Shown: piece by piece, positions 34,849 to 47,344 of the stretch
How the letters are laid out: every line of letters begins with the position of its first letter
Position numbering within the stretch: position 1 is the first letter of the stretch
Source: Marisa cornuarietis
Lineage: Eukaryota; Mollusca; Gastropoda; Architaenioglossa; Ampullariidae
DNA length: 64,000 nt
Direction: 5' to 3'
Assembly (NCBI GenBank): GCA_004794655.1
Contig: SMMW01000606.1
Coordinates: 1,137,501 to 1,201,500, forward strand
Position numbers and translations under genes: made by a program
Notes under the pieces: generated by a model
The model's input: only the letters and a program-made list of their open reading frames with translations
Database searches by the model: none
What the model was told of the DNA's origin: nothing

Positions 34849-37800
34849 TTTGAGCAATAGATGAATTCGATGTGAAAACTAAAGCAAGCATTAAAAGACC
34901 CAAAACTCTGAAAGAAAATAGTCTTCACATCACTTTAACAACAGTCTCTTTATAAACAGCCCATTCTCATGGTGCAACAATTTGATAATACTAGGTTTGT
35001 CTTAAATGGGTTGAGAAAGTATATAAAGGATGCTTTAAACATGCACACTACATAATAGCAGGTTGCTACAAAGTCTTTATTTTCTTTTATTTTTAATTTT
35101 TCAAAAGAAATGCATTTCAGTGTCATTAAATAGGGCATCAATTTTGGACGTGGATAAAATATTGCCTTTTTTGTTCTTGTCAGAATTTTAATAGATTTTG
35201 ATTTGCAGTCATTTCTAGGCTTTGTTAGTGTTTTGGGTCTATTTCCTCACAAAGCAGCTTTTAGTTTAAAAAAAACTTTTCATAGATTTTGCGGCAGTTG
35301 TGTCAGTAACAATAAAAGCTTAAATTTGTATTTTAACAGCTATAGGTTGCACTCAAAATTCATTGAAGTGTTGATCAAATTGGTTTTGTGACATATTGTG
35401 TATTGTTGAGATGTACAGGCCTTCGACATAATTTGTCTTTAAAGTTTGTGCTGCATATGTGTTTGTCTGTGAGTGTGTGTGCACACATGCATATGTGCAT
35501 GTTGGTGCTGTGAACGTGATCTTAGTATAAATTTGGCATTACTCAATGCTGTACATTTTGTCATAACACTGATGCTTGGTGCTTATAAGAGATGTACAGA
35601 TGTGCATACATTTAAAGTTTAATGCCAACTGAATTAGTAGCTTAATTTCATTATTCATTGTCCTGCCCTCTGTCACTTAGTTTTTCAAATATTTGTCCAC
35701 ATTTATGCTTCAGCATGTTTATTTTTTGATTATGTACCTAAAATTTGTGCTTAGTGTCAGTATAAGAGTAACTCTTACGGTGATTGATCAAATGTATAAA
35801 TCTGAAACTTCTATTTGATGTCATTTGTGAGAACTCATCCCATTCAAGTACTAACTTAGGAGGGTGTTTAAATGCTATAAGGACAGATCCCAAACCCATG
35901 TCAAACCCATTTTTAAAGTAGAATTAAGAAATAGGTAAACTACAGACTTGTTCTACCAAATTGCGCAAATAAAAACATTTTCCTGAAATAACTTCGGTTA
36001 TAATCAAGTAACACAGTCCTTTGTGGATGTTTGCAACAAAAGAGATGTCTTAAAAATCTTGCCTGTTTATAGGTTGTTAAATCCTGCATATTGACAGCAT
36101 ACAATTTGGCAGTTGTTCAAAGCAGGAACATTTTTAACGCGAGTGCAAAAGCAATGCTTCTTTTGAAATAAATAGGCTTTAGGAATAAGAGGTGTTCTCG
36201 TGCACATGTGCCTCAGTGTGCAAGTGTTTCTGAATTACATATCAAGTGTCTGGAAATCATTTTTAATAACTCGTTGACCGCATGTTTATACATTATATTT
36301 TCTTTTTGATTTGAGCAGTAGGCATTTTTGAAGGATGGATGGATACAAGAGCTAAACAGAAATTCTTGCTAGGTTCGTGCTTCATCAGTGTTTTGATACA
36401 GTGTTTTATTCTTATTTTGAGTGTCATCTACTGCTGTGCCCATTTATGTACTGTGGTGTATCAGCCCCACATTCACTGCATTTTTTGTGTTGACATCTTT
36501 GTGTACACCTAACCAACCACAACAGTTTCATATCTGTCCTGTTATAGCACCTTTTGCAAGCAGTACTTGATGTTTTTGATGTCGTATTTTATCATGATGG
36601 TTTTTTTGTGGACTGCTCAATACCAATCGTGCATTAGGCTGACATCTGAAATCATTGCTGCACATCCCTATTACTCCCAAGCCTACTACTGTCATAGGTT
36701 CCTTAAGACAACCACAAAGTTGACAGAAGTACCTAAGTAAAGGGCAATTATCACCATGCTGCATGACCAAAACTGTTGCTTTTGTTGCTTGAAATGTCCA
36801 GATAGGCTAGCGTAACAGTTAAGCTCATACAGTGGCTTGTGTGCAACCCCACCATCATTAAAAAAAAATCTGCAGTATTTTCTTTGACCTAGAACCATAT
36901 TTGATTCAAATTGTATCGTTCAGCACTCCCCCACTACTGCTTTTTGATTGGTTGGTTTTGTGGATGGTCTTAATGGATGTTTTATATATAGAATGTGAAG
37001 TGCATTGTCACAGTGACATTTTAATACCTTCATGCCTTGTCTGAAGTTTGGTGATTATTTGCATTTTTCTGAAACCAGGAACAAATTGATGAATTTTGTC
37101 ATTATGTTTGCTTCAGGCAGAAAACGGCGCATGCTTAGTTTACTTACTGACAACACCATTACCGGTTTCCTCATCATTTGCACAGGCAGTTTGTGAGCAA
37201 AAATTGTTTTTAAAATTCAAAGAGTTGCGAATCATGACACTAGTTTTGTGGGATTTTTTTGTGTATATTTTGCATTCATTATTTCTAGTAGAGGCTCCGT
37301 GTCATAATGCATATCAGAAATCCTGTTTCCTTGTTTTAAAGCCTGAAGACAAAGTATTAAAAACCAGTGTAAATCCATTTGTGTTGTAGGAAACTCTTTA
37401 CAGCATTTCACGTCAAACTTGCATAAATTATTGTTAATGCCATCATGTTATAAGTGCCGTCAGGGTAAAAATGACTCACAAAAAGTACCTTTTTCAGCGA
37501 AACATAACGCAATTTAAAATTCATTTACAAAAGCGTGTGTATTAACTATGACATGGGACACAACTGCTGTAACTTGAACATATTTTTTTGGCTATTGCCC
37601 TTGGGTAAAGGAAACGGTGGTGTGAAAATGAATTGTGGTAACTAACTTTTTTTTTTTTTTTGTTATTACTAAAGTATCAACAAAGCACTGCGACTACCCC
37701 ATGATATTTAGAGTTTATTAAGGGCAAATTTGCACTTTGATAATGAAAGTAAGAAATACAACTTAAATATGACTCTTTCTTTATGTGCATTTACTATGGA

Positions 37801-38560
37801 ACAGGCAATATGAAATAAAATAATTTTTAAACTGACATAGTTTAGAGTGTTGGTTTGTGAAAGGTATTAAATGAATGTCACGAGATTTTTTTAAAAGTAG
37901 AAGTTAAAGACATCTTGGTTCATAGTGTAGTGCAGGAGTCTTTGTTTCTACTTGGGAGCTTAATATTAGAATGTATATTGCCTACAGCACTTGGCTGTCC
38001 ATGCAGATTTTTTAATTTGTGTGCAAACGATGTTGTACCACGATCCTTGCTAGTCAAAGTGTCTGCTTGAATGGTTCATTCTTTGCCTGCTTTCGGTACG
38101 CTGTCAGTCACTTTGTAACTGAAAATCTGGACTGCAGGAGTATTTCTAAAATGTGCACGACCACACTAATGAAGGGAGGTTGATCAGAAGTGGGGAAAAA
38201 GTTTACGAAGGCTAAGAAACAAATCAACCAGATGCTAAGTTAACTAGATACGAACGCTGCTGGTTGTAGGTCGCTTGAGCTTGGAGCTCTCGCTCGCTTG
38301 CTTGCTTGCTTGAATTGGGTCACATGAGCAAAAGTGTTTTCACTGGGGAGACAGATTAGTTAGCTGTATTTTCTGTGAACAAGTTTGCCTTAAAATTTTG
38401 ATGTTTTTTCCCTTCACCCCCTTTATGTGGATGGCGGCCTGGCTTCTGATTTTCAGTACATGTGAAGATGGGATTTGTATACAACCATGCATAAAGCTTC
38501 ATGATGCTTATTGTGGAGAAGTACTTTTGGCATCAATAAAATGCTCAGTCCATCACATGA

Positions 38561-39884
38561 CCGTTTTTCAGTTGTTTGGTGTCTAAATTGCGAGAGGGCA
38601 CAGAGACAAAATTATGAGACTAACCAAATAGGACAAAGCAACGCTAACTTTTGTTTTTCTGCAGTTCTCTTGCCTACAGAGTGTATGTGTGTGTGATTAT
38701 CTCAAAAGGCAACGCTAGACATGCACAGGTGCGTTGTTTGTATAATTTATGAAAATGTGCATTTCATATATTTTAAAAGTTTTGAGAGGAACATCCAAGC
38801 ATTTCCATATTGATTCACTAAGAATTCCACGGCTAGAAGGCAAATCCACTTTATTGATCCAGTTTTTCTAGCCATCTTCGTATGAGGTCAGGTTTACGTC
38901 GGTGATACTGCGCGTGTCTCTGCAAATGACTTCGCATCCCGGGCAGGTTGCTGCTTGGCAGAGAATCACAATTCGCGGAAGCCACGAAGGACGTCGCTGT
39001 TGGGAAGAGATTTTTTTTTAAGCTGCGGCGATTTTTCGTCTTTCCACCTCTTGTTATAAATGCACGGCGTATTATTACGAAAATTAATAGACGCCGAACA
39101 TCCGAGCCAGAAAAAGCTTTTTGATGAATATATTAGCATGTTCTAATTACTTTCAGCCGCCACGGTGCACATTCAGTGAAAATGACAATTCCTATACTCT
39201 AAATATATATATATATATACAATACGACTGAAATTTTTCGAATTTTATTGGAAGGAACAGGATACATGTTGGTATTTAAACACCAGATAGTTGTAATGGT
39301 AGAGTTCTACTTTTTAGTATTTTATACAGAAAATTCTGACAAATACCGAAATAAAATTTTTGAACTGTTAGTATGAGATTTTGGTCATGGCGATTTCTTT
39401 AATTTTGATTGGTTCAACGACTTATTCTAATTTGCACGTCTGCACTACAATCAAGCAATCCAAGAGTTGCCAAGAGAGCATTTACAAGTACTGAGGTTCC
39501 TTCCGGTGCTCAAAGTCAAAAGCAGACTTTTCTTAAATCTTACACAACCAACTGCATGCACGAGGTGACTGCTCCTTACGTTTTTGTCACACCTGACATT
39601 CTTTCACTGGTGTTCCTCTCCGTGATATAGCACTTGGTTGCTGGCACGGCGTTAAACAGAAACAACCATCACTGGTGTTCGTTTTAGTGAGTCTTGGGTT
39701 ATACCTGTCAAGGCGTTTGGATGTGATGAACCCCTCCCACCCCTACTCCCTCTAAAGTCAGTGACTTCGGTGTCCTCACATCACAATCGACGCAGATTCA
39801 AAGGCTTCAGTATCTTTTGACGTTCAATGATGTGTGTGTGTGTGTGTGACGGCTGGTTGGCCGTAAAATGCTCGTAATACCGCC
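38561..39884. other. No gene recognised
   Basis: AT-rich sequence with an AT dinucleotide run at about 39205-39219 and a GT run at 39831-39848. Confidence 0.5.
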
Positions 39885-40228
39885 ATATCCGCCACCTTCC
39901 TACAACTGAATCCTTCAAATCTGCACTGAAAACGCACCTCTTCCTTGAGCATTACTCCTAACACAGTCCACACAATGCTCGTCCTTCTTGCCCTCCCCCC
40001 TTCTGCTCTTGCTACTTGTCTACCCATCTTTCTCTGCAGAATCACTATATTTTCTATGTTCTATTACTTGATGTCTTTTTGTGTTTTCCATCTTTGTTTT
40101 TTGTTTGTCATCAGTACTGTCGTTTATTTTTACGCCCTCGTGTTCTATCCATTTAGTCCATGTCTCTTCCTTAAGAGCATGCTCTCTATGAGTGTGAATA
40201 TGCGCTATAAAAATCTTCATTTATTATT
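39885..40228 (+). mobile_element. 5'-truncated non-LTR retrotransposon (family A)
   Basis: The first third encodes the last ORF2 residues HIRHLPTTESFKSALKTHLF then LEHYS and a stop. The family A 3' UTR follows, with the GAGTGTGAATATGCGCTATA block and an (ATT)n tail. No catalytic domain is present. Confidence 0.85.
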
Positions 40229-41460
40229 ATTATACTGTGTCTGTGGGGTGTACTGTTTAGAGACTGTGTTTGTGTCCAACTCCTGTGGTTTTTGGTATGT
40301 GGTCTGAAAATTGTGGCTTGTAAATGAACGCTATCCTTCGGCTTTGAGTGCACAGCTGCTAGAAGCATACCGAATTTTGAAACCCGATGGCATTGTTTTC
40401 ATGAAATCACGAACTGAAAAAGTCACAGAAGGTTAGACAGACAATTCTGAACATCGATCACCCTTTCACTCCACAAAATGGTCACATCCTCATTCTCATT
40501 CGAAGAGCGCGTGGAGCTCGCTGTCAAGTGAATAAATGCGTTACATAACTGCTTTTAATAAAAATAATTTTTACACGCGAACTGCGTACACACATTTAAC
40601 ATTTACATTTACACCTGTTTTTGTTTGGAAGCGGCCTTGCTATTGTACTGTGCTGTGCGATTAAACTTGGTTTGCGATCCATTGTTTTTTTGTTTTTTTT
40701 TTTAACAAAGATGCGGCTGTGGAAAAACTTGTGTTCGGGCTCTGTGCTCGGCTGTGCGACTGTAAATTAATTCCTGATCTGACGGGACAAAAATTGATCT
40801 GTCGTTGCCTATTTGTAACGATTAGAAGTGGTGATAGCAGGCTCTTGGGACATTGATTGTCACGTGACGACTTAAGGACACACTCGGATATTGGAGGGAG
40901 GTACAAGTATAAATATGTGTTTGAGTGTGTGCGTTCCTGATTGTGTTTGAGATAGAGATTGAGAATGTGTGTATTTAGAAAAAATATGTATGTTTGAGAG
41001 AGTTATTAAGCTTATGTGTGTGTGTGTATATATACATATATAAAATCTCGAATTGTCTGCTTCGATGTCATCATCAGAAACATGATATCGCTTATCCATG
41101 ATTAGTCGAGAATGGGGTGAGGCCATCATGAGGAGATCTCACCAGATATCTCTTCTCTCTAGTTTGTCCGATGTGATGTTTCAGTGTCATCAACTTAAAA
41201 AAAAATGTTTTGAAGTTAGTGTGTTTGTTTAGTTCAGCTCAAAAGCATTTTCCAGTGCATTAATTGGCAACAGGTAGGGGAAGATTAAGAAAAAAAGCAC
41301 TCTGCGATGGCGGAGACACTAGAACATTGTTAGTTTAAAGTTACAAGAATTTAAGGAAAGTCAAAGCTGTTTTGGATGGCTAGCTGATAGAAGTCGCATT
41401 GTTGGGGACATTTTTGGTCTAAATCGCATTTTATAAAAGACGTTGCTAAGTTAGGTAAAA
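40229..41460. other. No gene recognised
   Basis: AT-rich, with GT and TA runs near 41016-41040. Nothing exon-like could be supported. Confidence 0.5.
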
Positions 41461-41493
41461 ATGGCTGGTGTCTGAACGAGGAAATTACAAGCC

Positions 41494-41728
41494 TTGCGCA
41501 AAAGAACGCAGAACTGCAAGGCAACTAGAATTCCATTTCATGCTGCACTCTGTACCTGGCACACTCAAATCAAAAGCTATCTGAAAGCTTGGAGCGCTCT
41601 TATGCTAACCCACGCTTACGGCCGAGTTGATATCGATAGACTCTGGTCACAACATGATGGATTACTTTTTCGTGGGCACGTGAGAGATGGGGCACCACCA
41701 GTGCTGACGTTCGAAGTGCATCAAGCAG
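41494..41728 (+). CDS. Weak candidate internal exon
   Basis: The frame is open, with 78 codons ending at a strong donor (AAGCAG then GTGAGTGT). It includes HAYGRVDIDRLWSQHDGLLF and GHVRDGAPPVLTFEVHQA. It has no ATG start, no recognised domain and only mediocre acceptors upstream. It may be a real exon of an unrecognised gene or chance. Confidence 0.18.
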
Positions 41729-44700
41729 GTGAGTGTGTATGCGGCTGTTTCATAGGTGGGACCTATAGCAGATTCTGCTTCCTACCATTGCACGAACAGG
41801 AGTGCCCTCATTGTAAGGCTGATACGGAGGTAAGAAAAACAATTGTCGTTAGAAGAAAACCAGAAAAAACAGTAGTACTATATAATATTAACTTGCTTGG
41901 TTGCTTGGCTGACTGCCTTTCTGGCCGGTTGGGTGGGATTATGGGTTTCAAATTTGTTTGTTCAAAAGTGTTTTAAGTGACGAATGGCAAGCTATTCCAA
42001 AAAGCTGCGAATGTAAAACAATGTCACTAACAATAGTAATTCCGATAAAAAAAAAGTTTAAATATATCGCTGCTGGTAGACACACACTGGATTAGTGAGC
42101 TTGATGACAGGTGGTGTTTCGACGGACGGGTAGGTCGAGGATTTCTTTTAAACCTATCGCTGAGTTTTCCTTTTAACAATAGTCTTCAGAATAGTGCAGA
42201 AACACAGTATACAACTGTTCTTCGGACAACAACAAAATTCCTCCCTCTCTCTTCCCGCTTTTTCCAAACTTGCTGATCGGGGAGCCATTCTCGTTTTAAA
42301 AACTAAACGCAGATTCATCAATCCGTCAATAATGCAAGAGAAGCAGCAGCGGCAGTAAAATGTACCAGCGTATCGCAACCGCCAGTCTCATCCATTGATT
42401 GGTCTTGACAAAGGTCGAAGCCAATGGAGAAATCGCAGGAAACATTTGCTAGGCTGCCGGTCAAAGAGCACTACTATACAGAAAGCTCATGACGCTGTCA
42501 GTCGTTCCGATGCGCCATATGAGCCTCAGGAGTCTCGTCAACGCACAGCGCCTGACACACATGTTGATCTCTCGTCGCATCCGGAGTTCCTTAATTTTCA
42601 CTTTCGGTCCCAACCTCCTCTCGTGTTATAATAAAGCAGCTTCAACGGGGCAGCCTGACAGGAGACACATCTTCTTTACGTTTACGAAGGGCAGTAGAAA
42701 TTGTGCAGAGTTCATAACTAATCCTCTTTGTAAAGTCTCGCCTTGGTCTCGTTTCAGCAATCGCAAGAACCTGAGAGAAACAAACAAAGAATCACGTGCA
42801 ACAAGATTTCCGCTTTTGTGAAGTTCAAGGAAAGTAGGAAACGCTTCTATTTGAGAGCAAATCTCACAGCTGAACTCCATCCGATCGCTAACACCGTCAG
42901 GTTCTGCGTTTGCTATTTAACGTAGCAACGGAACTGATTTTCTGTTGGTTTTTTTTTTTTTCAACTTCATATTCCACCTACCACTTTTCCGTAGACAGAA
43001 CTCTTTCTGGGCGTGGTTCGCCTTCTCCAGGACAGTAGTGTCAAGAGAGATAACTCAGCGGATTGGCAAAACAGCTGCAGTAGCAGAACCTGTTTCAGCA
43101 GCAGACAAATCGAGTCACGTGACTTAAAGGCTTGCCATGGCTGACGACAGGATACGAACGTCGAGGTGCTAGGGATGAGTGAACAAGCTGTACTTAGTGG
43201 TCTTTTCAACCTGGAGACTAACTACTCGATACTATTTGTGACATTCCTGAACTTTTGTAGTGGAGATTGATAAATATTCATAGCATGTTTGGCAAATCTT
43301 CGATCGTCTGCAACAAGTGTCAACGAGAAGACAACGCTAAATGTTAAAGTAACGGTAAGAAAATGTTCATTATTTTCTCATGCTTTGTGCGAGAACTGTT
43401 AATTTTTACAAAAAGTAATGCACAGACTTGTGTTTAGGTGCTATTTACATGTGTTCTGTTAGGTAATGCAGGCTTTCAAGTATTCCCGCAAAATTGCGGC
43501 TCAAAACGCGAAGCCATTGAAAGGGCTTAAGGAGACGCTGTTACCCCCCCCCCCCAAAAAAAAAGCAAAGTTAAATTACTACATTCTTCCCATCTAACCA
43601 GCTTCCACACCCTCCCACCCAACATACACACCTCTGTTTCTCTTGTCTCCCGCTTCTTGACCTACTCGTCTCTCTGTGAGATTGTCTGACATTCTGTTAT
43701 TGTGTACATGGCGCCTAGATCGTTTGTCAATTGAAAGGAGTGTCGGGCAAACATCACCCTTACCGTGACCGTCTCTGTCACTTTTATAATTTTCTTAAGC
43801 GGCTTTCGATCCCAGATTGTGTTGCAGTGGGAAGTGTATATTAGAATCTTCAATGAGGACAATTCAGCCCCTGAAGAGGAAAAGGGTTGGCAATGGGAAG
43901 TTCAGTGTTTCTGTTTTTCCTCCGACAGTTTTTGCTGTCGGTGTATCGATTTAATAAATTCCTGTGAGGACTCCACTGGCGATTGAAGTGTACTCAGGCG
44001 TTATAAAACCCGAACTCTTCATTGAAATGCAGTAATAGACGTAGCCCTTGGGCATTTCCAACAGCCAGTTTCAAAACACGCTTTACAAATTTTAGCTTGT
44101 TTGAGCACAGCATGAGCTGTTCGAACTCATCTCTGTGCAGTTTATTGGTGAAAACAGTCAAACCACAGCTATCACACAGTCTAGTGAATATGAATAGAGC
44201 ATCTCAACTTGTGTCGTCATTTTATGCTTGGCGAATCGGACAGAAGTACGGAATAAGCAGCTATCCTATTTAATCATAAAGATCCTGTTAGTGATATTTA
44301 AAGTTTTCCAAGAGCTCTGCTAACACATCTCATCATTTCCATCTTATTTATCCTACGGATGTATGTATATCTCTGGACTGCTGCTTGTTTGTCGAGACCA
44401 ACTCTTAGCCTCTCGAGAAGTTAGTACTCAGGTCTCGGCGAACCATTTAACAGTTAAATATCCGGAAACACGATAATAGACTTGCATTAAGTTTGTTGCT
44501 TAGTTACATTTTCTTTCTTTCTTTTTTTGGCACAAGTTCTCGACCTCTATTTTCCACGACTAGAACCCAAAAAACTGAAAACGCAACAGATTGAGCGTTT
44601 GTACCATCAACATGAGAGCTCATCGTCTGCTCTTTTTCTTGGTTGATAGTTAAAACCGGAAGTGAATTTATGCTTTGGTCTGGTTTTAGGATTTAACGCG

Positions 44701-45190
44701 GAAAATTCGTTTGCAAGCAGTCCAGAAATGATATACGTCCGAGATTAACACAGTATAATATGTGTATATTATACATTTATACGCTCTCCCCAGTACGCGC
44801 ATGTGTGAGCAAATTATTTTGCAATCCTGGGTTGAATGAAAGCTACAGAGATGCATTCGGCAAACATTGTGAAGGGCAAAGAAACATGTGGATAGGCTTC
44901 TATTATTTTGGAAACAAAGCCTTCACAGAATGGGGGTTGGGACATCAGCAGTTGGACTGTTTTCTCTAGGTTGTCGCAAAGAGTCTGTCAGTTTGACTGT
45001 TGTTGCAGTCGGCGGCACATTAACTAAAGAAGGGTCATTGTAGACCATCATTGGCATTTGAACTGAGTTAAAGCAGACTGTCAATAATTTGCAGTACATT
45101 AGTAATCTTACATGTGACTATATATTTTTTTCTTGGGCCGTATATTATGACATTCGAAGAAATTTCAAACATCTCCGGCTCTGCAGAGCT
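41729..45190. other. No gene recognised
   Basis: Open frames around 42395-43127 and 43765-43986 show no domains. A C run with A run occurs at 43544-43564. Confidence 0.45.
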
Positions 45191-45613
45191 GTCTCGGCAT
45201 TTGTTGCAATGAGGTTACCGGACATGAACGCCAAAAGTGTTGAGTCACAAGCCGAAAAGGCGGCGTTGACAGCAGGTACCACTATGGGTTACATAAAGTC
45301 TGTTTAAAGTGTGCAGCTCAGACAAACATTTGGCAGGATTTGACAAGAGACGGGGAAAAAGTGGAACAGCGAGAAGAGACTGTTAGCAGGATCCTGAGTG
45401 CGTACGTGCTTTGTGCGTAGGTATAGAAGCGTACATAAAGAGCCACCCATATTGATTTCCCTATATTTATCGGGATACAGCAGATTCCAGTCAGCTTGAT
45501 GTGACGCATGTATTTTTAACAAGGTTACGTAGGTGTCTAAGCACGACGATGACTTTCTGGTAACAGTTTTTATTTCTTTTTCTCTCTCTCTCCCTCACTC
45601 GCTCTCTACACAG

Positions 45614-45700
45614 AGAAGTTTAGCAGCGAAAGGTTTAGACACCACGTGTTTATTCGAGTCTGATGACGATGGTGGCGTGGAGAAGGCAAAGCGTTCCAGG
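45614..45700 (+). CDS. Candidate exon, 29 codons, phase 0-0
   Basis: A long CT-rich tract and ACACAG form an excellent acceptor. The frame reads RSLAAKGLDTTCLFESDDDG and GVEKAKRSR up to a possible donor AGG then GTGAAG. Read through instead, it ends at a TAG at 45731-45733, so it could also be a terminal exon. Protein family not recognised. Confidence 0.28.
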
Positions 45701-46269
45701 GTGAAGATACTTAGGCACGACATAGCTGTCTAGTTACAAATTACAAACAGTGAAGGTTTTTTTTTTTTGGGGGGGGACGGGGGGGGGGAAGTTGGGGGTA
45801 GTCGGATTTCAGCTGCGTGATGACTACAGCATTTGCCACGCTGCTGCTTCGAAACGACAAACTGGCCTCAGAATCTACATCTGGCTAATTGCTGACGAAG
45901 GAGTGAACGGAAGAATAAATGATTGAGAGAAGAGTAAAGGACTACGTGTCATGTGATTAAGGTCAATAAATTTTCCTGAGGCACGTCGAAATGAACAACG
46001 AGGCGCCAGTGATCTACGGAAGAAGCAAACGGGGGCTCATTGTAGGCACAATCGACACATTAGAAAAAATTGACCCTTATGACATAGCAACAAAAAAAAA
46101 AGTGAAAGACTGCGCAAGTTCAAACTTTCTAAAACACAGCAACGGAAGTGTGGGAAGGGGTATCAGAAACAAACTAAATGAACAAAGATATAAGTGTAGT
46201 GTTGTGCCTGTCATGCCCTAGTGTAGAACATCATTTGTGACTATCATTCTTTCATGTTCTTTATTACAG

Positions 46270-46395
46270 GAATTTTGTGACTTCCGCCTGAACTTTTTGT
46301 GGTTCGATACTTTCTTGCTTGGCGGAAAGAGTGATCAATCAGTTGATCGACCAGTCCTCCACCTACCGATTTATTCTGTTCTTGTAGCGGATCCA
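46270..46395 (+). CDS. Candidate exon, 42 codons, phase 0-0
   Basis: It is preceded by a T-rich tract and TTATTACAG and followed by GTATGT, both good splice signals. It is exactly 126 nt and open in frame (EFCDFRLNFLWFDTFLLGGK, then a region ending YSVLVADP). It could join in phase to 45614-45700. Protein family not recognised. Confidence 0.28.
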
Positions 46396-47209
46396 GTATG
46401 TGACATTCGGCTGTCAATTACATAGTTTAGAAAAAGGGTATATTCGTTCGCAATATTTTGTAAAAATCGTCAGACATATATCATCTTGGTGAACGCCCTG
46501 TTCCATCACGAACAGTTAAAAACTTCGGACCATATCGAGGTTATTGACGAATGGTTTACAGAGAACACAGAAAATGCTTGTTCCAGGCAGTTATGAATTG
46601 ACTAGAGCCTCATTCGGGATTGGCTATGTGGGGTGGTGTGATAATGAGCAAGGAATGCGCGAGTCGCATTTCTTTAGTGTTAGGCTAACTACTTTGTGAC
46701 AAATGACACAAAATGCGAGCAAAGGCAGTGCATTAGCAATATTGTGGAAGTGATCAAACTAAATGATGAAGTTGTGGTTAACCACAAATGCTTGAGTAAA
46801 ATATGATTAGACACAACTTCACTGTAACCAACTGAAATATAAAACTGCTCAACAGTATATATTTTTGCAAACTATAGCACAGCAGCTAATAATTGCTACG
46901 TGAGGAAACATGAACACAGACTCGTAAACATTCGCACACTCGTAATAATAATAATAATAATATGTTTAGAACAATATTACAGCGAAAAGGCGAGCGCATT
47001 GCTCTGAACAGGATCCACGAAATAGTCACAAAGATGTAGAACGAAGAACAATGGGAAAACTCGCTGCTCTCCGCAGCAAAGGGCGATCTCTGCAGGTTTA
47101 ACCAGAAAACAGGGGTTAGTTACAGCAGGAGGATGTTGAAAATGTGCTGAGAATCTTGAGAATATCAAGAAATGCTAGCATATTAAACAAGGTGATCGTT
47201 ACTACAACT
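46396..47209. other. No gene recognised
   Basis: AT-rich, with an (ATA)n run at about 46943-46961. Confidence 0.5.
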
Positions 47210-47344
47210 CAGTGGCGTAGGAAGATGCTCGGCTTTGGGGGGGAGGGGCAAGCTCCATGCTGACAATGAACGACGTTCACCTTTTCATCTTTTATGGGGG
47301 GGGGGGCGGCTGCTCCCCTTGCCTCCCTGGTTCCTACGCCACTG
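47210..47344. mobile_element. Complete 135-bp MITE with CAGTGGCGTAGGAA terminal repeats
   Basis: It begins CAGTGGCGTAGGAA and ends TTCCTACGCCACTG, perfect 14-bp terminal inverted repeats. It is flanked by CAACT at 47205-47209 and 47345-47349. It is G-rich inside, non-coding and too short to be autonomous. The terminal sequence resembles hAT-type elements, but the duplication here is 5 bp rather than the usual 8, so the superfamily is not settled. Confidence 0.9.

Larger units (their letters stand above)
33673..38560 (+). other. Probable long 3' UTR or downstream flank of the membrane-protein gene
   Basis: This is almost 5 kb of T-rich, AT-rich unique sequence with no coding exon and no recognised transposon, in contrast to the flanks. 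Candidate poly(A) signals (AATAAA) are at 33727, 35311, 36167, 37814 and 38535. The first would give a 3' UTR of under 100 nt and the last one of nearly 5 kb. Which are used cannot be told from sequence alone. Confidence 0.4.

Noticed and set aside
37096..37389. 97-codon plus-strand frame in the putative 3' UTR
   Set aside because: T-rich composition gives hydrophobic residues by chance, and there is no splice or start context.
45991..46221. 76-codon frame starting MNNEAPVIYG, which recalls the N-terminus of EIPR1-type WD proteins
   Set aside because: Only about seven residues agree, the following residues differ, and no splice donor follows the match, so coincidence is the simpler reading.
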